A stretch of 7,820 nucleotides of DNA, from positions 1 to 7,820 of the forward strand of contig JACDQO010000070.1 in NCBI GenBank assembly GCA_015657605.1. The letters are read 5' to 3'. Origin of the DNA: Limnohabitans sp. GTDB taxonomy: Bacteria; Pseudomonadota; Gammaproteobacteria; Burkholderiales; Burkholderiaceae_C. The translations under genes were made by a program, and so were the position numbers. The notes below the pieces were generated by a model that ran no database searches, was not told the DNA's origin, and saw only the letters and a program-made list of their open reading frames with translations. Shown here piece after piece: positions 7,711 through 7,820 of the stretch (the first letter of the stretch is position 1; each line of letters starts with the position of its first letter).

Positions 7711-7820
7711 ATGGCCACCCAATCAACTGTCAAAACATCTAGTGAGTACTCCGAAGGCTCGATCCGCGTCTTGAAGGGCCTGGAGCCCGTCAAGCAACGC
7801 CCGGGCATGTACACCCGCAC
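7711..7820 (+). CDS. parE: Topoisomerase IV subunit B (3' partial)
   Basis: Only the first 36 codons are present. After a short, polar, variable N-terminus (MATQSTVKTSSEYSEG) comes SIRVLKGLEPVKQRPGMYTR, the start of the GHKL ATPase domain in type IIA topoisomerases. The Thr-Arg after RPGMY points to ParE; GyrB normally continues RPGMYIG. The partner ParC gene would be expected to the right. The enzyme decatenates daughter chromosomes using ATP. The ATG at 7711 is the best start because the reading before it has no family similarity, and the gene has its own -10 box just upstream. Confidence 0.85.
   Translation, partial: MATQSTVKTSSEYSEGSIRVLKGLEPVKQRPGMYTR

Noticed and set aside
7703..7714. 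CCGCCACCATGG around the parE start equals a eukaryotic Kozak consensus
   Set aside because: Coincidence in GC-rich sequence: the surrounding genes are clearly bacterial and contiguous, with no vector-like sequence.

Overview
The window looks like ordinary chromosomal housekeeping DNA from a betaproteobacterium. The likely group is Burkholderiales, and a Comamonadaceae-type bacterium (Limnohabitans/Rhodoferax/Polaromonas-like) is a reasonable guess. This rests on moderately high GC, the style of the encoded proteins, and a ParE start with the family signature RPGMYTR. All genes read on the + strand and are closely packed. I see no mobile element, CRISPR array, RNA gene or phage gene.

Layout. 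(1) From the left edge to 1301 are two overlapping ATPase genes of a branched-chain amino acid type (LivG/LivF-like) ABC importer; its permease and binding-protein genes would lie to the left. (2) 1379-2563 is pncB, nicotinate phosphoribosyltransferase (NAD salvage), behind a 77-base gap with a possible promoter. (3) 2617-7641 or 7679 is a run of four genes, probably one transcription unit: an ion-transporter-superfamily antiporter annotated as sodium:proton type, a GhrB-like D-2-hydroxyacid dehydrogenase (start overlaps the antiporter stop as TGATG), rmuC (start overlaps the dehydrogenase stop as ATGA), and a major facilitator transporter. (4) From 7711 to the right edge is the start of parE (topoisomerase IV subunit B), behind a good -10 box so close to the ATG that the mRNA may be leaderless.

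The most striking property is technical. Five of the seven genes carry single-base frame breaks: three in livF, two in the antiporter gene, one each in the dehydrogenase, rmuC and the transporter. In each case adding or removing one base, usually in a short homopolymer, restores a continuous family-typical protein. pncB, the visible livG part and the visible parE part are intact. Many independent one-base lesions spread over otherwise well-conserved coding sequence fit read or consensus error in a low-coverage assembly better than biological decay. Gene spans are therefore given as whole genes across the breaks.

I found no convincing undescribed system. The items most worth a second look are the indel pattern, the possible leaderless parE transcript, and the atypical signature region of the LivG-like ATPase.
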